From contig CAZSIT010000001.1 of assembly GCA_964607165.1 (NCBI GenBank), positions 175,422-239,421 of the forward strand: a stretch of 64,000 nt of DNA, given 5' to 3'. The DNA comes from DSPP01 sp964607165 (GTDB lineage Bacteria > Zixibacteria > MSB-5A5 > DSPP01). Shown here piece after piece: positions 49,409-58,322 of this stretch; within the stretch, counting starts at the first letter, position 1; the number at the start of each line of letters is the position of its first letter. A program made the translations under genes and the position numbers. The notes under the pieces are model-generated. The model searched no databases, was not told where the DNA came from, and worked only from the letters and a program-made list of their open reading frames with translations.

Positions 49409-49956
49409 AGAAAGCAGGCGTTGAGCGGGTAGCGCGACGCTATGCTCTGGCGCTTTTTAAGTCGGCCAACGGCAAACTGGACGACTACTTTAGCGAAGCC
49501 AAAGAGCTTTTGGCGCTCTGGCAGGCGGAGCCGAATTTTCCGCGGCTTTTGCTGGCGCCGCACCTTTTGACCGAGGAGAAAAAGGGGTTTTTGGAGCGTC
49601 TTTTAAAGGGTCGGGTCGATACGGTCTGGCTCGGGTTCTTCACTTTGTTGATTGACAAAGGTAGAATCGGCTTTTTTCCGCAGATTGCCGAAAATTTCAT
49701 TTTGATGGCGGAAGAAGCGAAAGGGATTGTGCGGGCGCGGGTGCAGACCGCTTTGCCTTTGTCGTCCCGCGAGGCGGAAAACCTGAAAGCGAAATTGGAG
49801 AAAAAGACCGGCAAGCAGGTTTTGATTTTGCCGGAAGTAAAGCCGGAGCTTCTGGGCGGGATGGTCGTTATTCTGAAAGACCAAATCATTGACGGTAGCG
49901 TGCGGCAGAGATTGACGGAATTGAGAGAACAACTGTTAGCGGTGAAGGTGGCGTAA
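49405..49956 (+). CDS. atpH: F1Fo ATP synthase subunit delta
   Basis: A 183-residue delta subunit. The N-terminal helical bundle (RVARRYALALFKSANGKLDDY) and the C-terminal part with VLILPEVKPELLGGMVVILKDQIIDGSVRQRL join the peripheral stalk to the alpha ring. Confidence 0.93.
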   Translation: MKKAGVERVARRYALALFKSANGKLDDYFSEAKELLALWQAEPNFPRLLLAPHLLTEEKKGFLERLLKGRVDTVWLGFFTLLIDKGRIGFFPQIAENFILMAEEAKGIVRARVQTALPLSSREAENLKAKLEKKTGKQVLILPEVKPELLGGMVVILKDQIIDGSVRQRLTELREQLLAVKVA

Positions 49957-49969
49957 GGATTGGTTTTGG

Positions 49970-50102
49970 GTAGGGGCGAGGCATGGATTCGACCATGCTC
50001 ACCACAAGTGCCTCGCCCTTACAGAAGGGCGACCGCCGGTCGCCCCTACGGCGAACGTTGGTATGGGAATTGGGGTAGGGGCAATTCATGAATTGCCCCT
50101 AC
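49970..50102 (+). repeat. Triple GTAGGGGC-type palindrome cluster between atpH and atpA
   Basis: Three hairpins fill the 194-base gap. A: GTAGGGGCGAGGCA (49970-49983) with its near-complement at 50009-50022 around an inner CATGG...CCATG. B: GGGCGACCG/CGGTCGCCC (50027-50045). C: a perfect 28-base palindrome, GTAGGGGCAATTCA and its complement (50075-50102). Same family as 32326 and 33190. No T-tract follows, so they need not terminate. Confidence 0.82.
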
Positions 50103-50150
50103 AATTGAGAGGCGTTGAAAAGGCCAAAACAAAAATAGTCGGGAGCAAAG

Positions 50151-51668
50151 ATGGCGATTAAACCGGAAGAAGTAAGTTCGATACTACAGAAAGAAATCAA
50201 CCAGTACCAGACCCGGCTGCAGATGGAGGAGGTCGGAACCATCTTGCAGGTAGGCGACGGCATTGCCCGCGTTTGGGGTCTGGAAAACGTGATGATGAGC
50301 GAGCTGGTGACCTTTCCGCGCGACATCGTGGGGTTGGTTTTGAACTTAGAGCAGGACAACGTCGGCGTGGCGATTTTCGGTTCCGACCGGGAAATCAAGG
50401 AAGGGGACACGGTCCGCCGCACGGGGAAAATCGCGCAGGTTCCGGTCGGCGACGCGATGATGGGGCGAGTAGTGAACGCTTTGGGCCAGCCGATTGACGG
50501 CAAAGGTCCCGTCGTTACCGATAAATTCCGTCTCTTGGAAGGGCGGGCGCCCGGCGTTACCGAGCGCCAACCGGTGAACCAGCCGGTGCAGACCGGGCTC
50601 AAAGCGATTGACTCGATGATCCCCATCGGCCGGGGGCAGCGGGAGCTAATCATCGGCGACCGGCAGACCGGAAAGACCGCTTTAGCCATCGACACCATCA
50701 TCAATCAAAAAGGGAAAGACCTGTATTGCATTTACGTCGCCATCGGGCAGAAAGCCTCCACCGTGGCGCAGGTGGTCAAAACGCTTTCGGATTACGGCGC
50801 GATGGAATACACAACCGTTGTGGCAGCCTTTGCTGCCGACACGGCTCCCTTGCAGTATATCGCTCCGTATGCCGGATGCACCATCGGCGAGGAATTCCGG
50901 GATACTAAACGGGATGCTTTGGTGATTTACGACGATTTGTCCAAGCATGCCCAGGCCTACCGGCAGCTTTCGCTTTTGCTCCGACGCCCGCCGGGACGGG
51001 AAGCGTATCCGGGGGATGTTTTCTACCTGCACTCCCGTTTGCTGGAGCGGGCGGCCAAGCTTTCGGACGCGAACGGAGGGGGGTCGCTTACCGCCCTGCC
51101 GGTCATCGAAACGCAGGCGGGTGACGTTTCGGCTTATATCCCGACCAACGTCATTTCCATCACCGATGGGCAGATTTTCTTGGAGTCCGACCTCTTCTAT
51201 GCCGGCATCCGTCCGGCAATTAACGTCGGTATCTCCGTTTCGCGCGTGGGCGGTAAGGCGCAGACCAAGGGGATGCGCCGGGTGGCGGGGCGTTTGCGGC
51301 TCGATTTGGCACAGTACCGGGAGTTGGCGGCCTTTTCGCAGTTCGGCTCCGATTTGGACGAGACAACCAAAGCCCAGTTGACCCGCGGAGAGCGGACCGT
51401 CGAGGTTCTTAAACAGGGGCAGTATAAACCGTTCCCCCTGGATCGGCAGGTGATGATTATTTACGTCGCCACGCACGGATATTTAGATGATTTGCCGCTG
51501 GAGGCGGTGAGGCGCTTCGAGCAGGAATTTTATCCTTTTATCGAAAAAGAATACCCGGACGTGGCCCACACCATCGCCAAAACCAAGGATTTGGACAAAG
51601 CGACGGAGGCAAAGTTAGACGAAGCGGCCAAGAAGTTCCACGAACGGTTTAAGGCCGCTTTAAAGTAG
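50151..51668 (+). CDS. atpA: F1Fo ATP synthase subunit alpha
   Basis: A 505-residue subunit. The N-terminal EEVSSILQKEINQYQT, Walker A GDRQTGKTALAIDTI (about 169-183), and the signature region PAINVGISVSRVGGKAQTKGM are present. Non-catalytic nucleotide site of the hexamer. Confidence 0.98.
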   Translation: MAIKPEEVSSILQKEINQYQTRLQMEEVGTILQVGDGIARVWGLENVMMSELVTFPRDIVGLVLNLEQDNVGVAIFGSDREIKEGDTVRRTGKIAQVPVGDAMMGRVVNALGQPIDGKGPVVTDKFRLLEGRAPGVTERQPVNQPVQTGLKAIDSMIPIGRGQRELIIGDRQTGKTALAIDTIINQKGKDLYCIYVAIGQKASTVAQVVKTLSDYGAMEYTTVVAAFAADTAPLQYIAPYAGCTIGEEFRDTKRDALVIYDDLSKHAQAYRQLSLLLRRPPGREAYPGDVFYLHSRLLERAAKLSDANGGGSLTALPVIETQAGDVSAYIPTNVISITDGQIFLESDLFYAGIRPAINVGISVSRVGGKAQTKGMRRVAGRLRLDLAQYRELAAFSQFGSDLDETTKAQLTRGERTVEVLKQGQYKPFPLDRQVMIIYVATHGYLDDLPLEAVRRFEQEFYPFIEKEYPDVAHTIAKTKDLDKATEAKLDEAAKKFHERFKAALK

Positions 51669-51695
51669 GTAGGGAGAGGTCGGAAAAAAGAGAAT

Positions 51696-52547
51696 ATGCC
51701 ATCCATTCAGGATTTAAGGCGGCGCATCCGCTCGGTTTCCTCCACGCAGCAGATTACCAGGGCGATGGAGATGGTTTCCGCCGCCAAGCTGCGGCGGGCG
51801 CAAATTCGCCTGACCCAAGCTCGTCCCTATGCCGAAAAAGCGGAGGAGATTTTGAAAAATCTTTCCGGCGCCGCGGCGGGGGTTTCACACCCGCTTCTGG
51901 AAGTCCGGCCGGTTAGAAAAACCACCCTGGCGGTATTCACCTCCGATCGGGGATTATGCGGCTCTTTCAATTCCAATATCATTCGCCGGGCCGAAACCTT
52001 CTTGAAGGACTATAATTTTGACAACTGCGAGCTGGTTTTGGTCGGCAAAAAGGGGTTTGACTACTACAAGCGCCGCAAATGGACGATTCGGAAAACCTTT
52101 GCCGATTTTGGCGGGAATTTGCAGCTCGCCAAGGCGAGAGTTTTGGCAAATGATTTAATGTGCGCTTATGAAAATAAAGAAACCGACCAGGTTTTTCTTT
52201 TGTACACCCACTTTGTTTCCACCACCACGTACCGGGTGACGTTGTCACTTTTTTTGCCTTTGGTTCCGGAAAAGAAAGAGGGGATTACGGGGGATTACAT
52301 TTTTGAGCCCTCCCCGGCGGAGATTTTTGAACAGTTGATACCGCGTTTCTGCCTCACCCGCATCGTTCTGGCTTTGGCTGAATCTTTTGCCTCCGAAAAC
52401 GGCTCGCGGATGATTTCAATGGGAGCGGCTACTAAAAATGCCGGAGAGATGATTGAAAATTTGACTCTGGTGCGCAACAAGGTGCGCCAGGCGGGGATTA
52501 CCAAGGAGATTTTGGAAATAGTAAGCGGCGCCGAAGCTTTACAGTAA
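51696..52547 (+). CDS. atpG: F1Fo ATP synthase subunit gamma
   Basis: A 283-residue rotor subunit with the conserved ends: MPSIQDLRRRIRSVSSTQQI (start) and MGAATKNAGEMIENLTLVRNK (about 246-266). These helices form the central shaft. Confidence 0.97.
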   Translation: MPSIQDLRRRIRSVSSTQQITRAMEMVSAAKLRRAQIRLTQARPYAEKAEEILKNLSGAAAGVSHPLLEVRPVRKTTLAVFTSDRGLCGSFNSNIIRRAETFLKDYNFDNCELVLVGKKGFDYYKRRKWTIRKTFADFGGNLQLAKARVLANDLMCAYENKETDQVFLLYTHFVSTTTYRVTLSLFLPLVPEKKEGITGDYIFEPSPAEIFEQLIPRFCLTRIVLALAESFASENGSRMISMGAATKNAGEMIENLTLVRNKVRQAGITKEILEIVSGAEALQ

Positions 52548-52550
52548 TCC

Positions 52551-52579
52551 TTTACGTTTGTAAGAACTGGTCTTATATT
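52551..52579 (+). promoter_or_regulatory. Possible internal promoter for atpD-atpC
   Basis: TTTACG (52551-52556), 17-base spacer, TATATT (52574-52579), in the 60-base gap before atpD, which then has a TGAGGAGA site. Might raise beta and epsilon relative to the stalk subunits. Confidence 0.48.
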
Positions 52580-52607
52580 GAATACAATTTAGCTTGAGGA
52601 GAAAGAA

Positions 52608-54077
52608 ATGGCGGATGCGGTTGAAAAAACGATGATTAAACCGGAAACGGAAGACGGCAAGAAAGTTGGAGGCACGGGCAAAGTGATTCAGGTAATCGGC
52701 CCAACGGTGGACTTGGAGTTTCCATCCGACCAATTGCCCAACATCTTAAACGCAATCAAAATCGAAGACCCGGCCCGGGGAATAGACTTAACCGTTGAGG
52801 CGGCTTCCCACATCGGAGACAATTTGGTGCGTTGCGTGGCTCTCGCTTCGACCGATGGCTTGGTGCGGGGAATGACCGCTTACGACAGCGGCGCGCCGAT
52901 TGCCGTTCCGGTGGGAGAAATTACTTTGGGCCGGCTTTTCAACCTTTTGGGCCAGCCGTTAGATGATTTGGGCGCTATTCCGCCAACGGCCAAACGGTAT
53001 CCCATTCACCGCCCTGCTCCGCCCCTTTCGGAGCAAGAAACCAAGGCAACGATGTTCGAGACCGGTATAAAAGTTGTCGATTTGCTGGAGCCTTACGCCA
53101 AAGGTGGTAAGGTTGGTCTTTTCGGCGGTGCTGGCGTGGGCAAGACCGTAATTATTCAGGAGCTTATCCGCAACATAGCCACCCAGCATGGCGGCTGCTC
53201 GGTTTTCTCCGGCGTAGGCGAACGCACCCGCGAAGGGAACGATTTGTGGCTGGAAATGAAAGAGTCGGGAGTTTTGAAAAAGACTGCTTTGGTTTTCGGG
53301 CAGATGAACGAACCGCCCGGGGCACGATTGCGGGTCGGTTTGACCGGGGTGACGATGGCAGAGTATTTCCGCGATGAAGCCGGGCAGGACGTTTTGCTTT
53401 TCATAGACAACATTTTCCGTTTCGTGCAAGCCGGTTCGGAAGTGTCGGCCTTGTTGGGACGTATGCCTTCGGCGGTAGGGTATCAGCCTACTCTCGGTAC
53501 CGAAATGGGAGCTTTGCAGGAACGTATCACCTCCACTAAAACCGGCTCGATTACGTCGGTGCAGGCGATTTACGTTCCGGCGGATGATTTGACCGACCCA
53601 GCCCCGGCCACCACCTTTTCGCATCTGGATGCCACGACGGTATTGTCGCGTCAAATTGCCGAGCTGGGAATCTATCCGGCCGTAGATCCTCTGGCTTCCA
53701 CCTCGCGCATTTTGGACTCGAACGTCATCGGCGAAACGCACTATAATGTGGCGCGGCAGGTGCAAAGAGTTTTACAGCGCTACAAAGACCTGCAGGATAT
53801 CATCGCCATTTTGGGGATGGACGAGCTTTCGGAAGATGATAAAATCACCGTGGTGCGGGCGCGCAAGATTCAGAAATTTTTGTCCCAGCCGTTTTTTGTG
53901 GCGGAGGTCTACACCGGCACGCCGGGGAAATATGTAAAAGTGGAGGACACCATCCGCGGTTTCCAAATGATTGTGGACGGCAAACTGGATGAAATTCCGG
54001 AACAGGCGTTCTATATGGTCGGCCCGATTGAAGAGGTTTACGAGAAGGCGGAGAAGCTTAAATTGGGAGCTATCTAA
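52608..54077 (+). CDS. atpD: F1Fo ATP synthase subunit beta
   Basis: A 489-residue catalytic subunit. Walker A GGAGVGKTVIIQELI, GERTREGNDLWLEM, the Walker B region DVLLFIDNIFRF, and the signature PALGTEMGAL-type stretch PTLGTEMGALQERI. An unusual 20-residue Lys/Glu-rich N-terminal extension precedes the normal GKVIQVIGP start. Confidence 0.98.
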   Translation: MADAVEKTMIKPETEDGKKVGGTGKVIQVIGPTVDLEFPSDQLPNILNAIKIEDPARGIDLTVEAASHIGDNLVRCVALASTDGLVRGMTAYDSGAPIAVPVGEITLGRLFNLLGQPLDDLGAIPPTAKRYPIHRPAPPLSEQETKATMFETGIKVVDLLEPYAKGGKVGLFGGAGVGKTVIIQELIRNIATQHGGCSVFSGVGERTREGNDLWLEMKESGVLKKTALVFGQMNEPPGARLRVGLTGVTMAEYFRDEAGQDVLLFIDNIFRFVQAGSEVSALLGRMPSAVGYQPTLGTEMGALQERITSTKTGSITSVQAIYVPADDLTDPAPATTFSHLDATTVLSRQIAELGIYPAVDPLASTSRILDSNVIGETHYNVARQVQRVLQRYKDLQDIIAILGMDELSEDDKITVVRARKIQKFLSQPFFVAEVYTGTPGKYVKVEDTIRGFQMIVDGKLDEIPEQAFYMVGPIEEVYEKAEKLKLGAI

Positions 54078-54116
54078 TACAGAGATTAAAAGCTTGGAGA
54101 TTAGAGATTAGTTAAG

Positions 54117-54533
54117 ATGTACCAACTTTCGATTGTGACGCCGGATAGGATTTTCTACGAGGGAGAGATTTCCTCCCTTACGGCGCCGGGGAGCGTCGGG
54201 TATCTGGGCGTTTTGACCGGGCATGCGCCGCTTTTGACCCCTCTGGCGGTCGGCAAACTTTCGTTTCGGGATGAGTCGGACAAAAATTTTTTAGCCGCCA
54301 TTTCCGGAGGTTTTTTGGAAGTTTCCAAAAAAGGAGCCATCGTTTTGGCAGACGCAATAGAGTTTCCGAAAGAAATCGATCGGGAGCGATGTGAAAAATC
54401 AGCAGAGAATGCTCGTCAGCGTTTGACAAAGAAGGAGGGGATCGACATTCCCCGTGCCGCCGGCGCACTGAAGCGTGCGGAGAACCGTCTGGCCGTTTTG
54501 GGAGAACATTTAGCTTCGAGTCCGCAAGGATGA
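54117..54533 (+). CDS. atpC: F1Fo ATP synthase subunit epsilon
   Basis: A 138-residue subunit. The beta-sandwich N-terminal domain (LSIVTPDRIFYEGEISSLTAPG, GYLGVLTGHAPLLTPL) and a two-helix C-terminal domain (ENARQRL...RAENRLAVL) regulate the rotor. Last gene of the operon. Confidence 0.94.
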   Translation: MYQLSIVTPDRIFYEGEISSLTAPGSVGYLGVLTGHAPLLTPLAVGKLSFRDESDKNFLAAISGGFLEVSKKGAIVLADAIEFPKEIDRERCEKSAENARQRLTKKEGIDIPRAAGALKRAENRLAVLGEHLASSPQG

Positions 54534-54545
54534 CCTCACCCCCGG

Positions 54546-54570
54546 CCCCTCTCCATTTAATGGAGAGGGG
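54546..54570 (+). terminator. Hairpin after atpC, repeat-like
   Basis: A perfect 10-base-pair stem CCCCTCTCCA/TGGAGAGGGG with loop TTTAA, 13 bases after the atpC stop. No T-tract follows, so it may act as an mRNA-stabilising 3' hairpin or a dispersed repeat rather than a true intrinsic terminator. Confidence 0.6.
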
Positions 54571-54615
54571 AGAAAAGAAGCTTAAAATTGAAAATCAAAA
54601 GATGAAGGAGGAGAA

Positions 54616-55230
54616 ATGAAAACGATTCTGACCACCCTTCTCGCAGCAGGAATGTTTCTGGCTGGCTGCCGGGAGGAAGGAAAACAAACCGAACAGAAAA
54701 TGGAGGCGACCGCAGAAGTGCAAACCCCACCCCAGATAACTCCGCAAGCAGGAACGCCGGAAGATGCTTCCAACCCTCAAGTGATTTTAGAAACGGACTC
54801 CGGCAAAATCGTTCTGGAGCTTTTCCCCAAAGAAGCTCCGATTACGGTAGAAAATTTTCTTAAGCTGATCAACCAGAAATACTACGATGGGCTGACTTTC
54901 CATCGCGTCATCCCGGGCTTTATGATTCAAGGAGGAGACCCTAAAGGGGACGGCTCGGGCGGGCCAGGCTGGACAATCAAAGGAGAGTTCGGCGCCCGGA
55001 AACATATCGCTGGAACTATCTCAATGGCTCGCACGGCCGACCCAAATTCGGCCGGCAGCCAGTTTTTTCTCTGTGTAGCTCCGGCACCCCATTTGGACGG
55101 GCAGTATGCCGCCTTTGGGCAGGCCTTTGAAGGGGTGGAGGTGGCTCAAAAAATTGTTTCCGTTCCGAGAGGAGCGCAAGACCGGCCTACAACGCCGATT
55201 AAGATTGTCCGGGCCTACGTCAAGCAGTGA
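54616..55230 (+). CDS. Cyclophilin-type peptidyl-prolyl isomerase lipoprotein
   Basis: A 204-residue protein with a lipobox signal (AGMFLAGC, Cys18), a Thr/Glu/Pro-rich spacer, and a cyclophilin domain from about residue 55: FHRVIPGFMIQGGDPKGDGSGG, GTISMARTADPNSAGSQFF and HLDGQYAAFGQAFEG carry the active-site Arg, Phe and Gln. It would help fold periplasmic or outer-membrane proteins. GGAGGAGAA precedes the ATG. It overlaps dxr by four bases (GTGA), which couples a folding factor to isoprenoid synthesis and then RseP. Confidence 0.93.
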   Translation: MKTILTTLLAAGMFLAGCREEGKQTEQKMEATAEVQTPPQITPQAGTPEDASNPQVILETDSGKIVLELFPKEAPITVENFLKLINQKYYDGLTFHRVIPGFMIQGGDPKGDGSGGPGWTIKGEFGARKHIAGTISMARTADPNSAGSQFFLCVAPAPHLDGQYAAFGQAFEGVEVAQKIVSVPRGAQDRPTTPIKIVRAYVKQ

Positions 55231-56381
55231 AAAAACTGGTAGTTCTCGGTTCGACCGGCTCCATCGGGCAAAGCACGCTCGAGGTAGCCGGCCGATTTCC
55301 TGACCAAGTAGAAATTATCGGCCTTTCGGCCGGTTCAAACGTCGAACTTTTATCCGAACAGGTTAAAAAGTTTAAGCCCCGATACGTTGTTCTGAAAGAT
55401 GAAAAAACGGCGGAGGATTTCCGCCGCTTTGGTCTTTCGGGGATTGAAGTTTGGCATGGAATAGAAGGACTTTGCCGGTTGGCGGCGCTGCCGGAGGCGG
55501 ACACCGTGGTCAACGGCCTGATCGGTTCGCTCGGTTTGCGGCCGTCGCTTGCAGCTTTGGAATCGGGCAAGCGGCTCTGCCTGGCCAACAAAGAAGCGTT
55601 GGTGATGGGTGGGGACCTGATTCTTTCCGCGTTAAAAAGAGGAAAAGGGGAGCTTCTGCCGGTGGATTCGGAACATTCCGCTCTTTTTCAATGTTTGTTA
55701 GGAGGAAAGCGGGAAGAGGTCAGGCGCATTATTTTAACCGCCTCCGGAGGGCCCTTTCTAAATTGGCCAAAGGAGAAAATGACAAATGCAACTCCCGAAG
55801 AGGCTTTGAAACACCCCACCTGGAAGATGGGGAAAAAAATTACCGTCGATTCGGCCACGCTTTTCAACAAGGCCTTAGAAGTCATAGAGGCGCACTTCTT
55901 ATTCGGGCTGCCGCCAGATAAAATTGAGGTAGTGGTTCATCCTCAATCAATCGTTCATTCCCTGGTGGAGTTTCGGGACGGTTCGACTCTGGCGCAACTT
56001 GGACCGCCGGATATGCGTATTCCTTTACAGTATGCCATCTTTTATCCCGAACGGCTGGACGGGCCGGCGATTGCCCTGGATTTGGGCGGCATCGAGATGT
56101 TGAAGTTTTTGCCGGTTGACCAGGAAAAGTTTCCTTCTCTCAAAATGGCCTATCGGGCCCTTGAAAAGGGAGGCACGGCGCCAGCCGTTTTGGCGGCGGC
56201 AGATGAATGCGCGGTGCAACTCTTTTTAGAAGAAAAGATAAGTTTTGGAGAGATTTTCGAGTTGGTTGGTGAAGCATTGGAAACTCATCAACCGGTTTCA
56301 TCTCCAACCGTTGAGGATGTAGAATCCGCGGAGCAGCGGGCGCACCGTTTTTTGACCGATAGATTAAAGGTATCCGTATGA
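55227..56381 (+). CDS. dxr: 1-deoxy-D-xylulose-5-phosphate reductoisomerase
   Basis: A 384-residue enzyme, first committed step of the MEP isoprenoid pathway. NADPH motif VVLGSTGSIGQSTLEV-type (LVVLGSTGSIGQSTLEVAGR near the start), NKEALVMGG, LPVDSEHSALFQCL and the catalytic loop region TASGGPF plus KITVDSATLFNKALEVIEAHFLF. GTG start (GTGA overlap). Overlaps rseP by four bases, the familiar dxr-rseP order. Confidence 0.97.
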   Translation: MKKLVVLGSTGSIGQSTLEVAGRFPDQVEIIGLSAGSNVELLSEQVKKFKPRYVVLKDEKTAEDFRRFGLSGIEVWHGIEGLCRLAALPEADTVVNGLIGSLGLRPSLAALESGKRLCLANKEALVMGGDLILSALKRGKGELLPVDSEHSALFQCLLGGKREEVRRIILTASGGPFLNWPKEKMTNATPEEALKHPTWKMGKKITVDSATLFNKALEVIEAHFLFGLPPDKIEVVVHPQSIVHSLVEFRDGSTLAQLGPPDMRIPLQYAIFYPERLDGPAIALDLGGIEMLKFLPVDQEKFPSLKMAYRALEKGGTAPAVLAAADECAVQLFLEEKISFGEIFELVGEALETHQPVSSPTVEDVESAEQRAHRFLTDRLKVSV

Positions 56382-57436
56382 CCACCCTTTTGGCCACGCT
56401 TTTCGTTTTGGGGCTTTTGGTTTTTGTGCATGAGTTGGGGCACTTTTTGGCGGCTAAAAAGGCGGGCGTGCGCGTGGAGCGGTTTTCGCTCGGATTTCCT
56501 CCGAAGATGATAGGGAAAAAAATTGGGGACACGGAGTATATGATTTCCTGGCTACCTTTGGGCGGATATGTTAAGCTGTCGGGTGAGTCTTTGGAGGAGG
56601 AAGAAAGCAATCAGCCCTACAGTTTACAAGTCCAGCCGGCTTGGGTCAAAGCTATCATTTTCGCCGCCGGCCCGATAATGAATTTTCTTTTGGCTTTAAT
56701 CCTTCTATGGGGAATTTTTTATGTAAGCGGTGAGGCAGAATGGGATAAGACCAAAATCGTCATTGGCACGGTGCAAAAAGATAGCCCGGCCGAGAAAGCG
56801 GGAATTAAAGCGGGAGACGTGATTATCTCATTGAACGGCCAAAGCGTTTTTCAATTTGACTCTCTTGCCCAGAAGGTTTATTCGATGCCTGGTCAAGCCG
56901 TGAATCTGGCCTGGTTGTCCGGCAAGGATACGGTTCGTAAAAGTATCGTTACGATGAAAGAGAAGACTTACAACGAAAAAGGAGAAACCATTTTCATCGG
57001 CCGCATCGGTATCCAGCAGGCTTTCACACGCAAGCCGGTCGGCTTTTTTACGGCCGGGAGTAGGGCCGGGATAACAACCGTTGCTTTTACCGGGCAGGTG
57101 GTTCGGTTTGTTAAGGGTTTGTTTACGCGTGAATTTTCTTTGAAGTCGGTAGGCGGTCCGGTTTTTATTTCTAAAATTGCCGGACAAGAGGCCCGCCGGG
57201 GTTTTTCGCAGCTTTTGTTATTTGCCGCCCTGCTGTCGGTCAACTTGGCGCTTCTGAATCTTTTACCCGTACCCGCCTTGGACGGCGGGCATTTGGCGCT
57301 TTTGGCGGTGGAGAAAATAATTCGCCGCCCGATTTCGATTAAGACCCGCGCCGTTATCCAGCAGGTCGGTTTTGGGCTTTTACTTTTGTTGATAGTTTTT
57401 GTAACTTATAATGACATATTAAGGCTTTTCCAATAA
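56378..57436 (+). CDS. rseP: Site-2 zinc protease RseP
   Basis: A 352-residue intramembrane metalloprotease. HELGH at 18-22 supplies two zinc ligands, one PDZ domain (about 125-185, DSPAEKAGIKAGDVIISLNGQ) lies in the middle, and NLLPVPALDGGHL (near 300) gives the third ligand. Cuts anti-sigma factors or signal-peptide remnants. Has one PDZ rather than the two of E. coli. Confidence 0.95.
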   Translation: MTTLLATLFVLGLLVFVHELGHFLAAKKAGVRVERFSLGFPPKMIGKKIGDTEYMISWLPLGGYVKLSGESLEEEESNQPYSLQVQPAWVKAIIFAAGPIMNFLLALILLWGIFYVSGEAEWDKTKIVIGTVQKDSPAEKAGIKAGDVIISLNGQSVFQFDSLAQKVYSMPGQAVNLAWLSGKDTVRKSIVTMKEKTYNEKGETIFIGRIGIQQAFTRKPVGFFTAGSRAGITTVAFTGQVVRFVKGLFTREFSLKSVGGPVFISKIAGQEARRGFSQLLLFAALLSVNLALLNLLPVPALDGGHLALLAVEKIIRRPISIKTRAVIQQVGFGLLLLLIVFVTYNDILRLFQ

Positions 57437-57487
57437 GCCAAAATAACGAATCTTTTTGTAAAGATCGAAAAGAGCAAAGGAGTTAGA

Positions 57488-58273
57488 ATGAACAGAGTGA
57501 TGGAAACGAGAAAAGTCGGTTCGCAGGCCAAGCCAACCGGTTTTTTATATTGGCTGTGGGATTGGATAAAATCTTTGGCCATCGCGGTGGTTTTGGCCTT
57601 AATCATCAAAACCACCCTGGTGGAGGCGTATAAAATACCTTCCGGCTCGATGGAAAACACACTCTTAGTTGGAGATTTTCTTTTGGCCAACAAGTTTATT
57701 TACGGCGCCAAACTTCCGCTTTTACCTTATCACCTGCCGGCTTTGCGCGAGCCCAAGCAAAGCGATGTAATCATTTTTAAGTATCCCGGGGATGGAAAAA
57801 CCAACTACATTAAAAGACTTATTGCCACTCCGGGTCAAACGGTGGAGATTCGCAATAAGAAAGTTTTCGTAGATGGGAAAGAGTTCCCATTTCCATCGCA
57901 TGGAAAATTTGATGCCGGTTCCATATTGCCGCACTATCCCGGCGGTCTCTATGCACCATTTAGTTTTAATCAATTCGAAGGAAGCACGGCTTATAATCGG
58001 GACAATTTCGGCCCCTTCACCGTTCCACCCGGCGCGCTTTTCGTTATGGGAGACAATCGGGACAACAGCTTTGATTCCCGCTTTTGGGGAACGGTGCCGC
58101 GCAAGAATGTGATGGGAAAAGCGCTGGTCATCCATTGGTCCTGGGAGCGCGATGACGGCGACCCACAGGTAGACTGGGCCCGCCCGTGGACTTTGCCAAT
58201 TGTATTGGTGCACGACCTGTTGCATTTGCCTTCGCGGGTGCGCTGGGGAAGACTGGCTCATCTTATTGGCTAA
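57488..58273 (+). CDS. lepB: Signal peptidase I
   Basis: A 261-residue membrane peptidase that removes Sec signal peptides. One N-terminal helix (about 25-42) then the catalytic Ser54 in IPSGSMENTLLVGD and Lys109 in NYIKRLIATPGQ; FVMGDNRDNSFDSRFWG gives the box D/E region. Own Shine-Dalgarno (GGAG). Confidence 0.96.
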   Translation: MNRVMETRKVGSQAKPTGFLYWLWDWIKSLAIAVVLALIIKTTLVEAYKIPSGSMENTLLVGDFLLANKFIYGAKLPLLPYHLPALREPKQSDVIIFKYPGDGKTNYIKRLIATPGQTVEIRNKKVFVDGKEFPFPSHGKFDAGSILPHYPGGLYAPFSFNQFEGSTAYNRDNFGPFTVPPGALFVMGDNRDNSFDSRFWGTVPRKNVMGKALVIHWSWERDDGDPQVDWARPWTLPIVLVHDLLHLPSRVRWGRLAHLIG

Positions 58274-58322
58274 AGCATGACAGGGGCTTGGCTTCTCGTA
58301 AATTCTTCTAAAAGGCGCGTGA

